Assembly: GCA_963813435.1 (NCBI GenBank)
Contig: CAWEYY010000003.1
Coordinates: 806,001-870,000, forward strand
DNA length: 64,000 nucleotides
Direction of reading: 5' to 3'
DNA from: AC-32 sp963813435
GTDB taxonomy: Bacteria > Actinomycetota > Thermoleophilia > Gaiellales > Gaiellaceae
The translations under genes were made by a program, and so were the position numbers. The notes beneath the pieces are model-generated. The model searched no databases. It saw only the letters and a list, made by a program, of their open reading frames with translations, and was not told the origin of the DNA. Positions 1-7,504 of this stretch are shown one piece after another. Numbering within the stretch: position 1 is the stretch's first letter; every line of letters begins with the position of its first letter.

Positions 1-512
1 ATGTCAGAGAGCGCGCGGGTGTGCGAGGGGTCGCGGCTGCGCTCGAACGCGTTCAGCTCGGCCGCGGCCAGCGGATCGACCGGAGCGATCTGGTCGATCA
101 CGAGCACGCGCCCGCCCTGGACGACCACCCGTGTCAGCTCGGCGACGACCAGCTCCGGGCGCGCGACGTGGTGCAGTGTTCGCATCGTCCCGACGAGGTC
201 GAACGACGCGAGCTCGAAGGGCAGCTTCGTCGCGTCGGTCTCGACAAAGGAGACGTTCGGGAAGCGCTCCGCCCGCAGGCGCCCCTGCTCGAGCAGCTCC
301 GGGACGATGTCCGCGCCGACCACCTCACGCACGTGCGGTGCTAGCGCGAAGGCCAGGGCGCCGGCGCCGCAGCCCGAGTCGAGCGCCCGCTCGTCGCCCG
401 AGGGCGCCACGAAGCGCACGATCTTCTCCTCGAGCTCGGCCGCCCGCTCGTCCTGGTGGGCTGCGATGCGCTCAGCCGTTCTCGCGAACCGCTCCTGCGT
501 TGCGTCTTGCAT
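1..512 (-). CDS. class I SAM-dependent methyltransferase (C-terminus beyond window)
   Basis: Reads from an ATG at 512 toward the window edge and is cut off at base 1 after about 170 codons. The glycine-rich SAM motif I is visible near residue 47 (DSGCGAGALAFAL), followed by an acidic residue after strand 2 (GADIVPELL) and a post-motif LHHVARPE segment near residue 110. This is typical of UbiE/Methyltransf_11 enzymes that methylate small molecules. The substrate cannot be told. The start overlaps the 3' end of the upstream CCA-adding enzyme gene by 41 bases, so the two are probably cotranscribed. The family call is firm; the function is open. Confidence 0.8.
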   Translation of the reverse strand, partial: MQDATQERFARTAERIAAHQDERAAELEEKIVRFVAPSGDERALDSGCGAGALAFALAPHVREVVGADIVPELLEQGRLRAERFPNVSFVETDATKLPFELASFDLVGTMRTLHHVARPELVVAELTRVVVQGGRVLVIDQIAPVDPLAAAELNAFERSRDPSHTRALSD

Positions 513-1503
513 AGTCGAGCGCCTCCTCTCTGGTGGCGATCGTACCGGCCGCGCGTTCCTCCTCGATCTCAGCGAGCAGCCGCCCGACCTCGGGCCCGGG
601 CGAGAGGTCAAGTTCGTCTCCGCGGACGAGCGGCTCCGCAGGCTCGTGGCGGCGCGCCTCCTCGACGAGGGGCTCGAGCTCGGTAGCGCCGAGGTAGGCG
701 AGCGCGTCGAGCGCCCAGGGCTCAGTCGCGCGGCGGAAGCGGTGAATCGAGCGCGGATCGGCAGCCGGAGGCTCGGCGCGTAGCAACGCCCGCTCGTAGC
801 GGCGCAGGTCGTTCGAGACCGGGTAGCGCTCGAGCCCTTCGCCGAATGCCGCCACGAGCCGGTAGTCGGCCGAGTCGACGCGGTCGAGCCGGTCGGTGAT
901 CGCGCCGCCGAGCGGTTCGAGGAGCCCGAGCTCGTCCAGCCGACGGAAGCCGCCCGACGAGAGCCGGATCAGCTCCGCGACCACGCGCTCGCCCGCGGGT
1001 CGCACGACGAGCGCGGCATGCTCGCGCGTCAGCCGCTCGGTCTCGTCGTCCATCCGCACGTCGAGCTCGTCCTCGAGCCGCACCGCGCGCAGCAGCCGCA
1101 ACGGGTCGTCCTCGTAGATCGTGGACTTGACGGCGCGCAGGCGCCCGTCCCTCAGATCGTCCTGCCCGCCGAACGGGTCGACCGGCTCCCCGCCCGCGAG
1201 CGGCCGTGCGATCGCGTTCATCGTGAAGTCGCGTGTCGCGAGGTCCTCCTCGATCGTCCCGGGCAGCGGCGTGAAGTCGACCGTGCGCCCCTCCTCGAGC
1301 GCGACGCGCCAGGCGCCGTGCCGCTCGGAGAGCGGGAACGGGGCGCCGCCCGAGCGGCGGGCGTACGTTCGGGCCGCGCTCTCGGGCGCCCTGACGGCGA
1401 TGTCGAGGTCGACGAGCTCTCGCCCGAGCAGCTCGTCGCGGACGGCCCCGCCGACGACCCAGGCCTCCTCGCCTGCCATGACGTCCCGCGCGAGCTCAAG
1501 CAT
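472..1503 (-). CDS. cca: tRNA nucleotidyltransferase / poly(A) polymerase family protein (CCA-adding)
   Basis: Class II nucleotidyltransferase of about 343 residues. The head domain has GGAVRD at residues 18-23 and the metal-binding DLDIAV at 32-37, followed by RDFTMNAIA near 90 and a helical RNA-binding region (DDPLRLLRAVR). These are the PolA_pol signatures of enzymes that add or repair the 3' CCA of tRNA. It is shorter than many CCA enzymes and has no HD domain. I chose the ATG at 1503 because it overlaps the alr stop by 8 bases and sits just before the conserved domain; the frame is open further upstream inside alr. It could instead act as a specialised CCA- or A-adding enzyme. Confidence 0.85.
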   Translation of the reverse strand: MLELARDVMAGEEAWVVGGAVRDELLGRELVDLDIAVRAPESAARTYARRSGGAPFPLSERHGAWRVALEEGRTVDFTPLPGTIEEDLATRDFTMNAIARPLAGGEPVDPFGGQDDLRDGRLRAVKSTIYEDDPLRLLRAVRLEDELDVRMDDETERLTREHAALVVRPAGERVVAELIRLSSGGFRRLDELGLLEPLGGAITDRLDRVDSADYRLVAAFGEGLERYPVSNDLRRYERALLRAEPPAADPRSIHRFRRATEPWALDALAYLGATELEPLVEEARRHEPAEPLVRGDELDLSPGPEVGRLLAEIEEERAAGTIATREEALDYARRNAGAVRENG

Positions 1504-2518
1504 CGACGACCACGCGCCTCGCCCGCCGCGCGTCCACGCTGATCCGCGAGACGAGCTCGTAGTTGATCGTCTCCGCCACACGCGCGTGATCCTCGGCGAG
1601 CACGCCCTGGCCGAGGATCGTGACGGGGGCGCCGACCGGTTCCTCCTGCTCGAGCTCGACCGCGAACGCGTCCATCGAGATCGTCCCCACCACCCGGCGA
1701 GGCTCGCCGCCGACGCGCACCTCGGTTCCGGTCAGGTCGCGGCGGAACCCGTCTGCGTAGCCGACCGGGACGATGCCGATCCAGGTCGCCTTCTCGGCGA
1801 CGAAGCGGCGGCCGTAGCCGGTACTCTCGCCCGCCTCGAGCCGCTTCACCTGCGCGAGGTAGCTCCGCCACGACAGCGCGGGCTCGAGCCCGTCCGCGAA
1901 CGGGTCCTCCCCGAACGGCGAGAGCCCGTAGATCGCGATCCCGCAGCGGGCCGCGTCGAAGCGCGACGACGGCATTCGGAGCGCTGCCGCGCTGTTGGCC
2001 GCGTGGCGCATCAGGTCGGCGTACGGCTCCGTCGCCTCGCGAAAGCGCTCGATCTGCCGCTCGGCGAACGCCGGGTCGGTGTCGGCCGTCGCAAGGTGCG
2101 TCATCAGGCCGACGACCTCGGCCGGCGGCCTCGGCAGCTCGGAGAGCCCCCAGCGGCCCATGCCCGTGTCGAGCTTCAGGTGCACGCGGAGGCCCTCGGG
2201 GATCTCCTCGTCCCAGATCGCCAGCTCGAGCCCGGCCTCGCGCGCCTCGGCGATCTCGCGGCTCGACGCGGTCGGGCCCATGACGAGGATCCGCGCGAGC
2301 GAGAACTCGGCACGAAGCTCGAGGCCCTCGGCGACCGTCGCGACGCAGAGCGCGCCCGCGCCCTCGTCCACCAGCGCCGCAGCAACGTCGACCGCGCCAT
2401 GGCCGTACGCGTTTGCCTTCACGACTCCCCAGAGCTGCGCGCCTTCGAGCACGCGCAGCAGCGTGCGCGCGTTTCGCCGGACGGCGCCGAGGTCGACGGT
2501 CAGCTCAGACCGGTGCAT
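1496..2518 (-). CDS. alr: alanine racemase
   Basis: A 340-residue fold-III PLP enzyme that interconverts L- and D-alanine for peptidoglycan. The PLP lysine is K34 in VVKANAYGHG. The second catalytic base, a tyrosine, lies in STGYGRRF in the C-terminal beta domain, and the TISMDAFAVEL segment corresponds to the family's conserved M-D loop. CGIAIYG, which contacts the PLP phosphate side, is also present. The length is normal to slightly short (family 360-390). It starts with ATG, overlaps the upstream ATPase gene by 14 bases and overlaps cca downstream, suggesting one transcript. Confidence 0.95.
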   Translation of the reverse strand: MHRSELTVDLGAVRRNARTLLRVLEGAQLWGVVKANAYGHGAVDVAAALVDEGAGALCVATVAEGLELRAEFSLARILVMGPTASSREIAEAREAGLELAIWDEEIPEGLRVHLKLDTGMGRWGLSELPRPPAEVVGLMTHLATADTDPAFAERQIERFREATEPYADLMRHAANSAAALRMPSSRFDAARCGIAIYGLSPFGEDPFADGLEPALSWRSYLAQVKRLEAGESTGYGRRFVAEKATWIGIVPVGYADGFRRDLTGTEVRVGGEPRRVVGTISMDAFAVELEQEEPVGAPVTILGQGVLAEDHARVAETINYELVSRISVDARRARRVVVDA

Positions 2519-3644
2519 CGCCTTCCCCCAGGGTGCCGCTCTGGACGTCGCGCAGCCAGAGCTCGAAGAGCGGGTCGACGAAGACCGTGCGCCCGTCCTC
2601 CTCTTCGAGCTCCCCCTTCGCGAGCAGCGAGCGGACGGCGTAGTGGGCGCCCGATTTTTTCAGGTCGACGGCTCCGAGCGCCCGCGCGCCGTACGGCGCG
2701 TCCGGGAAGAGCGCGAGGGCCCTGAGCGCGCGCTGCTCGTTCGTCTCGAGCCCGCGCCAGAGCGCGTCGAACTCCGCCGCGACCTGGCTCCGCGTGCGCG
2801 CAAGGGCCGCCTGCCACTGATCCTCGTCGGCGCTCGTGCCCGGCGCGACCTCGTCCCAGAGCCGGTGTGCGAGCAGCATCGCCCTCTGAGGATGCCCGCG
2901 CGCCGTCGCGAGCAGCGCGTCGAGGACGCGATCGGCGCTCCGCTTCGTGCGTGCGAAGCGCTCGCCGATGTAGGTCGCCACGTCCGCGTCGGCAAGGCGC
3001 CCGAGCCGCAGCGGCTGGGCCTGGCCGTAGAGCGGGCGGCCCTTCGTGTCGAACAGCTCGCGCATCATCCCCGGCTCCGAGCCGCAGAAGACGTAGGACG
3101 CCGCCTCGCCCTGGTGCTGGATGTGACTGCGAAGCAGCTTGTCGAAGTCCTGCACCTTTGCGATGTCCTGAAACTCGTCGAGCGCGACGAGCACTCGCGA
3201 GCCGCTCCTGTCCGCGACGCGCTCGGGGAGGTCGAGCAGCGCGTGGAGCGCGGGCAGCGGATCCGTCCGCGGCTCGAGCTGGAGCTTGACCGAGATTCCC
3301 GGGGCTCCCAGCGAGAGCCCGAGCCCGGTGGTGCGAAGGATGCTCTCGATCGTCCGGCGGATCGGCCCCTGTAGCTGCGAATAGGCACGCTCGATGCGGA
3401 TCGTGACGTCCGCGAAGCTGAGGACGCCGTAGAGGTCGACGAGCACCGGGACCATCTCGCCTGCTTGAGCGTCGGCCAGAGTCTTCCGCAGCAGGCTCGT
3501 CTTGCCGAAGCGCCGCGGAGCGAAGAGGCGCACGTAGTGGCCGCCGCCCGCAAGGGAGAGCAGCTGCGCGACCTCCTCCTCGCGGTCCAGAACGTTCTCC
3601 GGCGCGACCGGCCGCGAGTAGACGAACGGGTTGACGTCTGGCAC
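2505..3644 (-). CDS. AAA/STAND-like P-loop ATPase (archaeal ATPase family)
   Basis: A 379-residue protein with a P-loop at residues 42-50 (APRRFGKTS) and a Walker B motif at 151-160 (VLVALDEFQD). This fits the ATPase_2 (PF01637-like) group of AAA+ proteins, in which an N-terminal ATPase is followed by a winged-helix-like C-terminus (here about residues 290-379, acidic at the end). The FGKTS variant of Walker A is usual for this family. The cellular role is unknown; relatives are thought to act in defence, DNA metabolism or as selfish modules. It starts with GTG and sits between nnrED and alr, an unusual insertion in a cell-wall gene run. Two dyad repeats lie just upstream. Confidence 0.75.
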   Translation of the reverse strand: MPDVNPFVYSRPVAPENVLDREEEVAQLLSLAGGGHYVRLFAPRRFGKTSLLRKTLADAQAGEMVPVLVDLYGVLSFADVTIRIERAYSQLQGPIRRTIESILRTTGLGLSLGAPGISVKLQLEPRTDPLPALHALLDLPERVADRSGSRVLVALDEFQDIAKVQDFDKLLRSHIQHQGEAASYVFCGSEPGMMRELFDTKGRPLYGQAQPLRLGRLADADVATYIGERFARTKRSADRVLDALLATARGHPQRAMLLAHRLWDEVAPGTSADEDQWQAALARTRSQVAAEFDALWRGLETNEQRALRALALFPDAPYGARALGAVDLKKSGAHYAVRSLLAKGELEEEDGRTVFVDPLFELWLRDVQSGTLGEGDAPV

Positions 3645-3661
3645 GCCCTGACGCTAGCAGC

Positions 3662-3704
3662 TGGTTCGGCCGTACTGAACCAAATGGTTCGGATGGGCTG
3701 AACC
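3662..3704 (-). promoter_or_regulatory. tandem dyad repeat upstream of the ATPase gene, possible operator
   Basis: Two copies of an imperfect inverted repeat, TGGTTCGG-N-CTGAACC(A), lie at 3662-3682 and 3685-3704. They are offset by 23 bases, about two helical turns. The nearer copy ends 18 bases before the GTG start of the ATPase gene and the farther one reaches the nnrED stop codon. The spacing and symmetry fit a dimeric repressor site. No regulator is identified and this is inference from symmetry alone. Confidence 0.45.
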
Positions 3705-5059
3705 TAGCTCAGAGTTAGGGGGAGCGCGCCGATCACGTCGCTGGCGACGGCGCCGGCCTGCGGGATCAGCGTCGAGGCGAGCTGCTGCGCGGCAGCGGCG
3801 GCCGCGGCCGCAAAGCGCGGCTCGAGCCCTTTCGCGAGGAAGGCCGCCACGATCCCCGTCAGGACGTCGCCGCTCCCAGCGGTCGCAAGGGCAGGGGTGC
3901 CGAGCGCGCAGACCAGCACGCCCTCGCCCGGAGCCGCGATCAGCGTGTCGGCGCCCTTGAGCAGGCAGACGCAGCCGAATCGCTCGGCTCCACGCCGCAC
4001 GGCCTCGAGCCGATGCGCGGCGACCCAGCTCGACTCCTCCCCGAGCAGGCGCGCGAGCTCGCCCTCGTGCGGGGTGAGCACGGTCGGCCCCGTGCGCTCG
4101 AACGGCTGGAGCTGGAAGAGCGCGTCCGCGTCGACGACGACCGGAACCTCGAGCCGGGCCAGGAGGTGGGCGACGACCTCCCGCGGGCCCTCGCCGCGGC
4201 CGAGCCCCGGCCCGAGCGCGACCGAGCCCGCCTTCGCCGCGAACTCCGCGATCGGGTCGAGCGCGAGCAGCGAGATCTGGCCGTCCTTCTCGGGGCACGG
4301 CAGCTTGACCGCCTCCAGCAACCGCTGCTCGATGACGGGCAGCGTCGAGTCGGGTACAGCGACCGCGACGTAGCCCGCGTCCGAGCGGAACGCGGCCTCA
4401 GCAGCGAGACACGGAGCTCCGGTCAGCCCGCGCGAGCCGCCGACGACGAGCACCGTGCCGGCCGTGTACTTGTTCTGCTCCGCGCGGCGTCGGGGGACCC
4501 CGTCGAGGATCTCGGGCCCGACGAGCGCGTGCTCGGTCTCCGCAGGCGCGAGCCCGATGTCGGCGACGACCACCTCTCCCGCGTGGAAGCGGCCCGGCGC
4601 CACCTCGAGGCCGACCTTGCGCCCGTGCATCGTGACCGTGAGCGTCGCCCGGACGCACGCGCCGGCGATCTCGCCCGTCGACGCATCCACGCCCGACGGC
4701 AGGTCGACCGCCACGACCGGAGCGCCGGCCGTGTTGATCGTCTCGATCTTCCGCGCCGCATCCTCCCTCGGCTCGCCGTGGAAACCCGTGCCGAAGAGCG
4801 CGTCGACGATCACGTCCGCCCCGCCGACGTCGTCCGTTGCCGACGCCTCGCGGCCCGCTGCGCGAAGCACGTCGACCGCGATCCGCCCGTCGCCCCCGTT
4901 CGCCCCTCCACCGCAGACCGCAGCGAACCGCCGCGCATCGGGGAAGCGGCGCATCGCCTCTTCGGCCACCGCGCGCCCGGCGCGAGCCATCAGCTCGTCG
5001 ACGTCGTGCCCGGCCTCGGCCGCTTTCATCTCCGCCGCGGTGTAGAGCGGCTCAGGCAT
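3704..5059 (-). CDS. nnr: bifunctional NAD(P)HX epimerase / ADP-dependent NAD(P)HX dehydratase
   Basis: A 451-residue fusion that repairs hydrated NADH and NADPH. The N-terminal YjeF_N epimerase half (about 1-195) has the nucleotide loop CGGGANGGDG near 50 and VDLPSGVDASTG near 118. The C-terminal ribokinase-like dehydratase half (about 200-451) has GPGLGRG, VVDADAL, LTPHEGE and the catalytic TAGSGDVLTG near 395. The start is most likely the ATG at 5059, which overlaps the acpS stop; a TTG at 5068 is possible. It follows acpS as in many actinobacteria. Confidence 0.95.
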   Translation of the reverse strand: MPEPLYTAAEMKAAEAGHDVDELMARAGRAVAEEAMRRFPDARRFAAVCGGGANGGDGRIAVDVLRAAGREASATDDVGGADVIVDALFGTGFHGEPREDAARKIETINTAGAPVVAVDLPSGVDASTGEIAGACVRATLTVTMHGRKVGLEVAPGRFHAGEVVVADIGLAPAETEHALVGPEILDGVPRRRAEQNKYTAGTVLVVGGSRGLTGAPCLAAEAAFRSDAGYVAVAVPDSTLPVIEQRLLEAVKLPCPEKDGQISLLALDPIAEFAAKAGSVALGPGLGRGEGPREVVAHLLARLEVPVVVDADALFQLQPFERTGPTVLTPHEGELARLLGEESSWVAAHRLEAVRRGAERFGCVCLLKGADTLIAAPGEGVLVCALGTPALATAGSGDVLTGIVAAFLAKGLEPRFAAAAAAAAQQLASTLIPQAGAVASDVIGALPLTLS

Positions 5060-5411
5060 CCGAGACAATGCAGACGGCCGTCGCGAGCTCGCGCGAATGG
5101 GTCATCGAGAGGTCGATCTTCCCCGCGCCGACCTGCTCGGCCCAGGCCTTCGTCCGCCCGGAAAGGTTCACGCCGGGCTTGGGCCGGCCTGCGATCTCGA
5201 TCTCACGCCACGTGAAGAGGACGCCCGAGCCGAGGGCCTTGCCGATCGCCTCCTTGGCCGCGAAGCGCGCCGCGTAGTGCTGGGGCGGGTTCGGCTTGCT
5301 GTCGCAGTAGGCGCGCTCAGCATCGGTAAAGCAGCGCTCGCGGAAGCCCGGGTAGCGCTCGAGCGCCCGCGCGATCCGCGGGATCTCGATCAGGTCGACG
5401 CCGACGCGCAC
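5052..5411 (-). CDS. acpS: holo-[acyl-carrier-protein] synthase
   Basis: A 119-residue AcpS-type phosphopantetheinyl transferase that moves 4'-phosphopantetheine from CoA to apo-ACP. The Mg/CoA-binding aspartate is D6 in VGVDLIEI and the glutamate is E54 in FAAKEAIGKAL; the length is typical. The start is a GTG at 5411, chosen because it places the VGVDL motif at the N-terminus as in the family. It is separated from the upstream phosphatase by 11 bases and overlaps nnr, so it is coupled to fatty-acid and cell-envelope supply. Confidence 0.93.
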   Translation of the reverse strand: MRVGVDLIEIPRIARALERYPGFRERCFTDAERAYCDSKPNPPQHYAARFAAKEAIGKALGSGVLFTWREIEIAGRPKPGVNLSGRTKAWAEQVGAGKIDLSMTHSRELATAVCIVSDA

Positions 5412-5422
5412 CGCAAACGATT

Positions 5423-6199
5423 CTAGGAGGCGGACTCGAGCCAGTCCGGCAGCGCGGCGATCGAGTCGATCACGCCGTTGGGCTTCAACGTGGCCTCGTC
5501 GAGGATTTCCTGCCGGTACTTCCCGGTGCGCACGAGAACGGTCTTGAGCCCGAACGCCGCCGCGCCCGCGATGTCGGCCTCGACGTCGTCGCCGATCATC
5601 CACGTCTGCTGCGGCTCGTAGTCGAGCACGTCGAGCGCGGCCGCGAAGTAGGCGGCGCTCGGCTTGCCGAGCACCGTCGCCTCCATCTCGGCCGCGTACT
5701 CGAGGCCAGCGACGAACGCGCCCGCGTCGAGCAGCGCCCCGCGCGAGGTCTGCCACCAGCGGTTCTTGTGCAGGCAGTAGAGCTCGGCGCCGTCCTGCAG
5801 CTCGGCAAACGCCCGCGCGAGGTTGTAGTAGCTGAAGACGCGATTCGTCTCGAAGCTCTCGTCCGCGCCCCCCAGCAGGACGGCATCCGCGCCCTCGCCC
5901 ACGAGCTCGATCCCCTCGAGGTCATCGACGATCGACGGCATGGTCAGGGCGAGCACCCGCTTCCCCGCGAGCGCGTGGGCGGCCGCGATCGGCGTCGTCT
6001 GCAGCTCGTCGTCCTCGAGCTCGATCCCGAACGAGCGGATCTCGGCCGCCAGCGCCTGGCGCGAGTGCGTCGTGTTGTTGGTGACGAAGCGCAGGTGGTG
6101 GCCGGCCTGGCGCAGCCGCGAGACCGCCTTCGCCCCGCCGAGGATCGGATGGCCCGAGACGTGCAGAACTCCGTCCACGTCGAGGAGAATCCCGCTCAT
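5423..6199 (-). CDS. HAD superfamily subfamily IIA phosphatase (NagD/LHPP-like)
   Basis: A 258-residue HAD hydrolase. Motif I is D7-V-D9-G, motif II lies in FVTNNTTHS, the motif III lysine is in VLGKPS and motif IV is MIGDDVEADI. The large C2 cap between motifs II and III places it in the IIA group with NagD, PNP phosphatases and LHPP. The substrate is probably a small phosphate ester. The ATG at 6199 is preferred, as it starts six residues before the nucleophile; a second in-frame ATG at 6238 would extend antisense into arfB. Its start codon shares the four bases CATG with the divergent arfB start. Confidence 0.88.
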   Translation of the reverse strand: MSGILLDVDGVLHVSGHPILGGAKAVSRLRQAGHHLRFVTNNTTHSRQALAAEIRSFGIELEDDELQTTPIAAAHALAGKRVLALTMPSIVDDLEGIELVGEGADAVLLGGADESFETNRVFSYYNLARAFAELQDGAELYCLHKNRWWQTSRGALLDAGAFVAGLEYAAEMEATVLGKPSAAYFAAALDVLDYEPQQTWMIGDDVEADIAGAAAFGLKTVLVRTGKYRQEILDEATLKPNGVIDSIAALPDWLESAS

Positions 6200-6611
6200 G
6201 GACGGCGAGTCTATTCGGGTGACGCGCTCGGTCTCCATCCCCCGCTCGGAGATCGGCTTTCGCTACTCGCGCTCCCGCGGCCCGGGCGGACAGCACGCCC
6301 AGAAGACCGACACGCGCGTCGAGGCGAGCTTCGACGTCGAGTCCTCCGAGTCCCTGACCGAGGTCCAGAAGAAGCGCGTGATCGGACGTGCCGGGCCGGT
6401 GATTCGGGCTGTCGCTCAGGACGAGCGCAGCCAGTGGCGCAACCGCGAGCTGGCCACGCAGCGGATCGTCGAGGCGCTGCGCGAGGCGCTTCGCGTCCCC
6501 CGAAGGCGCCGGCCGACCCGCCCGACGAAGAAGGCGGTCGAGCGCCGGCTGGAAGAGAAACGCCGCCGGAGCAGAGTCAAGCGCCTGCGGCGTGAGCCCG
6601 AAGCCGACTAG
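6198..6611 (+). CDS. arfB: peptidyl-tRNA hydrolase ArfB-like, class I release factor domain protein
   Basis: A 137-residue RF-1 domain protein with the catalytic GGQ at residues 30-32 (RGPGGQHAQKTDTRVE) and a very basic C-terminal tail (RRRRPTRPTKKAVERR onward) that would insert in the mRNA channel of stalled ribosomes. It lacks codon-recognition domains, so it is a rescue factor (ArfB/YaeJ/ICT1 type) rather than RF1 or RF2. The ATG at 6198 is used here; a GTG at 6219 would remove the overlap with the divergent HAD gene and also gives a family-like N-terminus. Confidence 0.9.
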   Translation: MDGESIRVTRSVSIPRSEIGFRYSRSRGPGGQHAQKTDTRVEASFDVESSESLTEVQKKRVIGRAGPVIRAVAQDERSQWRNRELATQRIVEALREALRVPRRRRPTRPTKKAVERRLEEKRRRSRVKRLRREPEAD

Positions 6612-6718
6612 AGATTCTTACGCCGGCCTAACGACTCCCTTACGACCGAGTAACAGCGGCTTGACATCACGGGGCGACGATCCGCTCAACCTCCTCGGTC
6701 ATGGAAAAGGAGCCGTAC
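6612..6718 (+). promoter_or_regulatory. intergenic leader with TTGACA box and strong RBS
   Basis: About 107 bases separate arfB from the secreted protein gene. A consensus -35-like TTGACA lies at 6661-6666, although no convincing -10 follows at 17 bases. AAAAGGAG at 6704-6711 is a strong ribosome-binding site seven bases before the ATG at 6719. It decides that start over the in-frame ATG at 6701, which overlaps the RBS itself. Confidence 0.4.
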
Positions 6719-7444
6719 ATGCGAAGGCACACCCTCCCACTCGCCCTACTCGCCCTGGTGATGCTCGCCGTCGGGGCCTCCAGCACGCTCGCCGCTGGCA
6801 GCGGGGCGAACTTCAACTACGTGTTCAACGGCCGCCTCCTGGCAGATGCCGGCAGCTCGTCGGCGCTCGCCGTACACGTGAACGGCGGCAACAAGGCCGC
6901 CATCAAGAAGCTGATCGGCAAGAGCCGCGATCAGCAGTTCGCCGTTGACGCGAACACGCAGTACCTGCGCTGGACGCACGGAGTCCCGACTGTCGTGCCC
7001 GAGTCGAACCTCGTCGAGGGCGACAAGGTCAGCATCCAGATCAAGGCTCCGCGCCCGGCACCGCTCGCAGACATCCAGGCGACTCCCGCCTGGCGTGTCG
7101 CCGACCGCGGCCCGAACAAGCGCTATCCGGCCCAGCCCCTGTGGCTGTTCGTCGGCAAGCTCAACGCCCCGGCCGCAGGGGGGCATCTCTCGCTCCACAT
7201 CTCGAACGGCAACCTGCGCGCTCTCCGGGCGATGCTCGGCCAGGCGCTCGACCAGTCGTTCAGCTACGGCAACCGGACCGTCTTCGTGCTCTGGCACGGG
7301 AAGGTGCCGGAGGTCATCTCGCCGAGCCAGCTCCAGGTCGGCGACAGGATCTCGGTGCGGATCCGCGCGCCGCGATTCCTCTCCCTCGCCCAGGTCGAAC
7401 AGGTTCCCGCGAAGCACGTGGGCGACCACGAGCCGGGCACCTAG
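6719..7444 (+). CDS. secreted protein of two tandem homologous domains, function unknown
   Basis: A 241-residue protein with a clear Sec signal peptide (MRRHTLPLALLALVMLAVGA, cleavage after about residue 26). The mature part is an internal duplication. Unit 1 (about 34-130) and unit 2 (about 140-235) share the order F-x-G-[RK]-L, a GG/NG loop, L-x-[QF]-x-[AY] with R-W/L-W-H-G-[VK]-P, EVxGDxVSxxIxAPR (units read NLVEGDKVSIQIKAPRP and QLQVGDRISVRIRAPRF), and a closing VAD/VGDHEP segment. No known catalytic motif is seen. The repeated barrel-like strand pattern resembles DUF5666-like soluble domains, but I do not recognise the family with confidence. Followed by an intrinsic terminator. Confidence 0.75.
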   Translation: MRRHTLPLALLALVMLAVGASSTLAAGSGANFNYVFNGRLLADAGSSSALAVHVNGGNKAAIKKLIGKSRDQQFAVDANTQYLRWTHGVPTVVPESNLVEGDKVSIQIKAPRPAPLADIQATPAWRVADRGPNKRYPAQPLWLFVGKLNAPAAGGHLSLHISNGNLRALRAMLGQALDQSFSYGNRTVFVLWHGKVPEVISPSQLQVGDRISVRIRAPRFLSLAQVEQVPAKHVGDHEPGT

Positions 7445-7464
7445 AAGCACCTCCTCCTTCACCC

Positions 7465-7498
7465 GAGAGAGGCCGCCTCCGTCCGAGCGGCCTCTCTC
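7465..7498. terminator. bidirectional intrinsic terminator
   Basis: A perfect 12-bp stem, GAGAGAGGCCGC at 7465-7476 and its complement at 7487-7498, closes a 10-base loop. It lies between the convergent secreted protein gene (ends 7444) and the permease gene (ends 7505) and can serve both strands, although the T tract is short. Confidence 0.8.
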
Positions 7499-7504
7499 AT
7501 TTCT

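Noticed and set aside
1..783. 260-codon plus-strand frame at the left edge
   Set aside because: Ser/Arg/Ala-rich shadow opposite the methyltransferase and cca genes.
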